From positions 1 to 64,000 of the forward strand of contig NZ_JBHSFQ010000023.1 of NCBI RefSeq assembly GCF_042653925.1: 64,000 nucleotides of DNA. Reading direction: 5' to 3'. The notes beneath the pieces are model-generated. The model was given only the letters and a program-made list of their open reading frames with translations, did not search any database and was not told where the DNA came from. Of this stretch, positions 60,685 to 64,000 are shown piece by piece; the first letter of the stretch is position 1; each line of letters opens with the position of its first letter. The translations under genes were made by a program, and so were the position numbers. The stretch is from Nocardiopsis_B mangrovi. Lineage in GTDB: Bacteria > Actinomycetota > Actinomycetes > Streptosporangiales > Streptosporangiaceae.

Positions 60685-61038
60685 ATGTACTTCGCCTACT
60701 TCCGGTCCCCCGCGGCAGGAACCCGGCTCCCCGTGGAACCGGAACCCGCCTGCACGGAGCTCCCCGACGAGGCCCGGCGCTGGTCGCGGCGCCGCGCCAA
60801 GGCCGCCGGGCTCGCGTGCGCCAGGTGCGGCCTGGACTTCCGGCGCGACACCGTCGAGCGCGACCCGGCGACCATGCCGTTCGAGGTCACCGGCCCCGAC
60901 GGCGCGCCCAGGTTCGAATGCGGCGGATGCCGTCCGGAGTTCATCGACTCGCTGGTCGCCGCCATGCGGCGGGGCAGCCGGCGGGTGCCGCGCGCCGGCC
61001 TGCCGCGCACGGACTCCGCCCCGCCCCTGCCGCGGTGA
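60685..61038 (+). CDS. Hypothetical protein with zinc-ribbon-like Cys pairs (117 aa)
   Basis: MYFAYFRSPAAGTRLPVEPE at the N-terminus; two CxxC pairs (CARC, then CGGC) about 35 residues apart could bind zinc; basic C-terminal tail RRGSRRVPRAG. ATG preceded by GTGAGGTCAC. Not recognised; divergent from the SDR at 59574. Confidence 0.7.
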   Translation: MYFAYFRSPAAGTRLPVEPEPACTELPDEARRWSRRRAKAAGLACARCGLDFRRDTVERDPATMPFEVTGPDGAPRFECGGCRPEFIDSLVAAMRRGSRRVPRAGLPRTDSAPPLPR

Positions 61039-61231
61039 ACGCGACCGCCCCGCACCTGGGAGTTTCGGCCATGCCCGAAAGACCCCCCTCCGGGGTTGGG
61101 CCGGTGCCGCGCGGTCGATAGCGTTCCCGCGTCGGACGGCTCCCCCGCTCGGCCCTTCGCCCGGTCACACCCGCACGCGCTCCCGGAGCCCTCCGCCTCC
61201 CCCACGGCTCCACGAGGAATGCGAGACGCAG

Positions 61232-62200
61232 ATGCCGACCGAGACCCGGTTCTCGACCGACGACCTCCCGGTGGAGGACCGCTTCGACGCGTGGCGCGAG
61301 ACCATCAGCCGGACGCACGCCCCCTTGGAGATGACCAGCGAGCACACCGGCGACTTCCACGCGCGCCAGCACATCCTGCACCTTGAGGGGATCCAGGTGT
61401 GGCCGACGCTCTTCCGGTCGCTGACCTTCCACCGGACGCCGAGGCTGATCCGCAGCTTCGACCCCGAGGCGATCCACATCTCGTTCGTCCTGCAGGGGAC
61501 CCACCGCCACATCAGCGGCGGGCACGAGCACGTCTACGGGCCCTCGGACATCCACCCGGTCGACACCTCGGTCCCGTTCGCCCTGGCGGCGACGGCCGCG
61601 GGCCCGCTGGTGTCGGGGATCGGGCTGGAGATCCCCAAGGCGCTCATCCCCCTGCCGCAGAGGAGCGTCGCGCGCGCCGTCGGCCGCACGCACCCCGCCG
61701 GCCATGGCGCGGGCGCGCTGCTCAGGGGCTACGTCACCCAGCTGGCCAGGGACATCGCGGCCTTCCGGCCGCAGGACGGCCCGTGGGCGTCCGCGGTCCT
61801 CGTCGACCTGGTGACCGTCCTGTTCGCCGACGCCGCCGGGGCCGGGGACGCGGTCCCGGAGCGTTCCCACCGCAGGGCCCTGACCCTGCGCATCCGCTCT
61901 TTCATCACCCGGAACCTGCACGACGCCGACCTCGACCCGGCCGCCGTCGCCGCCGCCCACCACATCTCGGTCAGCCACCTGCACCGGCTCTTCCGCGAGG
62001 ACGGCACGAGCGTGTCGCGCTGGATCCGCGAACGCCGCCTGGAGCGCGCCCGCCGCGAACTGACCGACCCGGCGCTGCACGGCCTGCCGGTCCACGCCAT
62101 CGCCGCACGCTGCGGGTTCCGCGATCCCGCCGGCTTCAGCCGCGCCTTCCGCACCTTCCACGGCGCGCCTCCCCGGGAGGTCCGCGCCGCCGCCGCGTGA
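61232..62200 (+). CDS. AraC/XylS-family transcriptional regulator
   Basis: 322 residues. N-terminal AraC_binding_2-type sensor (about 10-190) and C-terminal double HTH (about 215-315): PAAVAAAHHISVSHLHRLF, SVSRWIRERRLERARREL, then IAARCGFRDPAGFSRAFR with FHGAPPREVR, the AraC signature. Convergent with the SDR at 62259, which it may control. Confidence 0.94.
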   Translation: MPTETRFSTDDLPVEDRFDAWRETISRTHAPLEMTSEHTGDFHARQHILHLEGIQVWPTLFRSLTFHRTPRLIRSFDPEAIHISFVLQGTHRHISGGHEHVYGPSDIHPVDTSVPFALAATAAGPLVSGIGLEIPKALIPLPQRSVARAVGRTHPAGHGAGALLRGYVTQLARDIAAFRPQDGPWASAVLVDLVTVLFADAAGAGDAVPERSHRRALTLRIRSFITRNLHDADLDPAAVAAAHHISVSHLHRLFREDGTSVSRWIRERRLERARRELTDPALHGLPVHAIAARCGFRDPAGFSRAFRTFHGAPPREVRAAAA

Positions 62201-62258
62201 CGGGGCCGGCGGCGGGGCGGGGCGGCCGCCGCAATGGCCGCCCCGCCCCGCTCCGCGA

Positions 62259-63020
62259 TCAGGCGGTGAGTCCGCCGTCGATCACGAGGTCGTGGCCGAC
62301 GATGAAGCCGGACTCGGGCGAGCACAGCCAGAGCACCGCCGCCGCGACTTCGTCGACCTCGCCGATGCGCCCGATCGGGACCAGGGGCGCATAGCGCGCG
62401 TTGCGCTCCTCGTCGCTCTCGCCCGGGAGCTTCGACATCGGGCCGGCGACGGTCCCCGGGCTGACCACGTTGATGCGCACCTTGTCGCCGATGTGGTCGA
62501 GGGCGGCGACCCGGGTCAGGGCGCTCAGGCCCGCTTTGGCCGCGGAGTAGGCGCTGTAGTGGGGGTACCTGGTGTGCGGGCCGATGGTGGAGGAGGTGTT
62601 GACGATGTCGCCCCCGCCGTGCTCGCGCATGTGCGCGATCTCGTGCTTCATGCACAGGAACGCGCCGACCAGGTTGGCGTCGAGGACCGCCCGCCACTCC
62701 CCGGTGTCATTGTCGGCCACCGGGCCCGCCGGACCGAAGACCCCCGCGTTGTTGTGGGCGATGTCCAGGGCGCCGTGGCGCTCCACCGCGGTCGCGACCA
62801 TGCGCTGGACATCGGATTCGCGCGCGACGTCGGCCGTGACGTGGCTGGCGGTGCCGCCCTCGGACTCGATGAGCTCGACCGTGCGGGCCAGCGGCTCCGC
62901 GCGGCGGCCGACGGCGACCACGGTCGCGCCCTCGCGCGCGAACGCCAGCGCGGTCCCGCGGCCCAGGCCCGAGCCGGCTCCGGTGACGAGGGCGACCTTT
63001 CCGGTGAAGCGTCCAGTCAT
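62259..63020 (-). CDS. Short-chain dehydrogenase/reductase (glucose 1-dehydrogenase-like)
   Basis: 253 residues. TGAGSGLGRGTA cofactor loop, NNAGVFG, Ser in VNTSSTIG, YSAAKAG (Tyr-x3-Lys), SPGTVAGPM and C-terminal GHDLVIDGG. ATG preceded by GGAAAGAG. A strong promoter lies about 310 bp upstream (63331-63358), leaving a long leader. Substrate unknown. Confidence 0.94.
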   Translation of the reverse strand: MTGRFTGKVALVTGAGSGLGRGTALAFAREGATVVAVGRRAEPLARTVELIESEGGTASHVTADVARESDVQRMVATAVERHGALDIAHNNAGVFGPAGPVADNDTGEWRAVLDANLVGAFLCMKHEIAHMREHGGGDIVNTSSTIGPHTRYPHYSAYSAAKAGLSALTRVAALDHIGDKVRINVVSPGTVAGPMSKLPGESDEERNARYAPLVPIGRIGEVDEVAAAVLWLCSPESGFIVGHDLVIDGGLTA

Positions 63021-63330
63021 CTGCGATCTCTTTCCAGAACGAGGCCGGTATCAGGTGAGGGGAATGGACGGGAGCGCGTTGCGCGGCCGCGGATAACAGG
63101 ACCGGGTGAAAGGAGAAAGCACCGGATCACCGGCGATCGGGCGCGCACGTACAGGAGTGGACGGAATTCGCCGGACAGAGCAGCCGACCACACGATCTTG
63201 AACGAACATCACCGCAGGCCACGGAGGCCACCACTGCGATCAGCGCTTTTCAGCGCCACCCGAGGGTTCTCCACATCGAATACGGAAATGCGCCGGGTCG
63301 GAATTTCGCGGTCAGCGCCATGGATCCAAC

Positions 63331-63358
63331 GCTATAGATTTCCCGACGACACTGTCAA
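63331..63358 (-). promoter_or_regulatory. Strong sigma70-type promoter upstream of SDR
   Basis: Minus strand: -35 TTGACA (63358-63353) perfect, then TATAGC at 16 nt or TAGCGT at 18 nt. Predicted start is close to an ATG at 63321. The rest of the 63021-63676 gap shows no supported gene or riboswitch. Confidence 0.6.
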
Positions 63359-63676
63359 TTATGGATTTCCGGCCGCACCGCGGTGGTGCCGGTTATTCGC
63401 GCCGACCCGCCGAATGGCGGGCGCGGCGGGCGCACCCCGTACGTCCGTGTGGCCTGGCGAACCCGCCGTTTCCGCGACGACCGGCGGCCCGCCGGCAACG
63501 GTGAAAAACCCGCCGAATGGCGGTCTCCTCCGCGCCCGGCCCCACGGGGGCGCGGCGGGACTCCTCCAGCCGCGCGGCCCGGCCGACCGCCCGCGGAAAG
63601 CCCCCCGGCTCCGGCCGCGCGCCCCGGATTGAGTAGAGTTCCGCACGCCGCGACCTGCCGATGCCCCGAGGTGACC

Positions 63677-64000
63677 GTGAACGACGCCGCTCCCGCCCCC
63701 GTGACCGTGGTGGGGATCGGGGCCGACGGCTGGCAGGGGCTCGCGGCGGCGTCCCAGGAGGAGCTGGCCGCGGCCGAGGTCGTCATCGGCGGACCGCGGC
63801 AGCTGGGCCTGCTGCCTCCGCGTGTGGGCGCGCGGCGAGTACCGTGGCCCTCCCCCCTGCGCCCGGCCGTGCCCAGGGTCCTCGCCGCGCACGAAGGACG
63901 CCGCGTCGCGGTCCTGGCCAGCGGCGACCCGATGTTCTTCGGCATCGGGCGCACCCTCGCCGACGTCGTCGGCCACGGCCGCCTCCGGGTCCTGCCGCAC
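63677..64000 (+). CDS. cobL: Precorrin-6Y methyltransferase (CobL/CbiE) N-terminus, cut by window end
   Basis: 108 codons visible. Tetrapyrrole methylase fold: VTVVGIGADGWQGL at the start, VVIGGPRQLGLLP, and VLASGDPMFFGIGRTL, the SAM/substrate loop typical of CbiE. In actinobacteria it is usually fused to a CbiT decarboxylase half, which would lie beyond 64000. Acts in the cobalamin corrin pathway. GTG 63677 follows CCGAGGTGACC; an in-frame GTG at 63671 is the alternative. Confidence 0.92.
   Translation, partial: MNDAAPAPVTVVGIGADGWQGLAAASQEELAAAEVVIGGPRQLGLLPPRVGARRVPWPSPLRPAVPRVLAAHEGRRVAVLASGDPMFFGIGRTLADVVGHGRLRVLPH

Noticed and set aside
63021..63676. Cobalamin riboswitch before cobL
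   Set aside because: No B12-box-like conserved core or switch hairpins could be recognised in the sequence.

Overview
The window is very GC-rich (well above 70% by eye) with GTG, TTG and even CTG starts, many secreted or lipid-anchored proteins, PknB-type kinases, F420-type oxidoreductase and cobalamin genes. This points to a filamentous actinomycete chromosome, most like Nocardiopsaceae/Streptosporangiales or Streptomyces relatives. No CRISPR array, phage or plasmid origin is visible.

Layout. 1-9.2 kb: four serine/threonine kinases (two tandem minus-strand paralogues, one with a TPR tail, one with two extracellular P-domains), plus uracil-DNA glycosylase and a VOC protein. 9.2-13.4 kb: a large NACHT/STAND NTPase directly downstream of the P-domain kinase, and a convergent Sir2 deacetylase. 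13.8-22.3 kb: sulfotransferase, cyanase, Gfo/Idh oxidoreductase, aldo/keto reductase, an XRE-PNPOx protein, and a tandem pair of XRE regulators whose two ends are nearly identical at DNA level. 22.3-29 kb: a galactoside operon (ROK regulator, two permeases, binding lipoprotein, GH35 beta-galactosidase). 29-37 kb: methyltransferase, F420-type LLM oxidoreductase, S4 RNA-binding protein, remains of an IS605-type transposon, and a very large secreted phosphodiester glycosidase/metallophosphoesterase that seems to start at CTG.

37.6-53.9 kb is the striking region: a biosynthetic cluster without NRPS or PKS genes. It encodes an arginine-type amidinotransferase, a NodU/CmcH-type carbamoyltransferase, a LanB-like tRNA-dependent dehydratase-family enzyme lacking an elimination domain (the architecture of peptide aminoacyl-tRNA ligases), a YqcI/YcgG protein (family of heme-dependent arginine N-hydroxylases), an APH-like phosphotransferase, a 22-residue peptide with its own promoter and a following hairpin, a SagB-type flavin dehydrogenase, an ATP-grasp ligase, an MFS exporter, a PLP aminotransferase-fold enzyme, a VioC-like Fe(II)/2-oxoglutarate oxygenase, and SbnB plus SbnA for L-2,3-diaminopropionate. 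The building-block logic resembles tuberactinomycin/streptothricin pathways (diaminopropionate, hydroxylated arginine, carbamoyl and amidino groups, phosphotransferase resistance), but assembly would be on a short ribosomal scaffold peptide rather than an NRPS. I regard this as the most likely undescribed system here.

53.9-64 kb: small membrane and hypothetical proteins, tRNA-Pro(GGG), an O-methyltransferase, a SnoaL/NTF2-like protein, a type III polyketide synthase, aldo/keto reductase, DoxX-like protein, two SDRs, an AraC regulator, and the start of a cobL/cbiE gene cut by the window end. Several gene remnants (VOC, alpha/beta hydrolase, ricin-type lectin, TnpA/TnpB) lie between intact genes.
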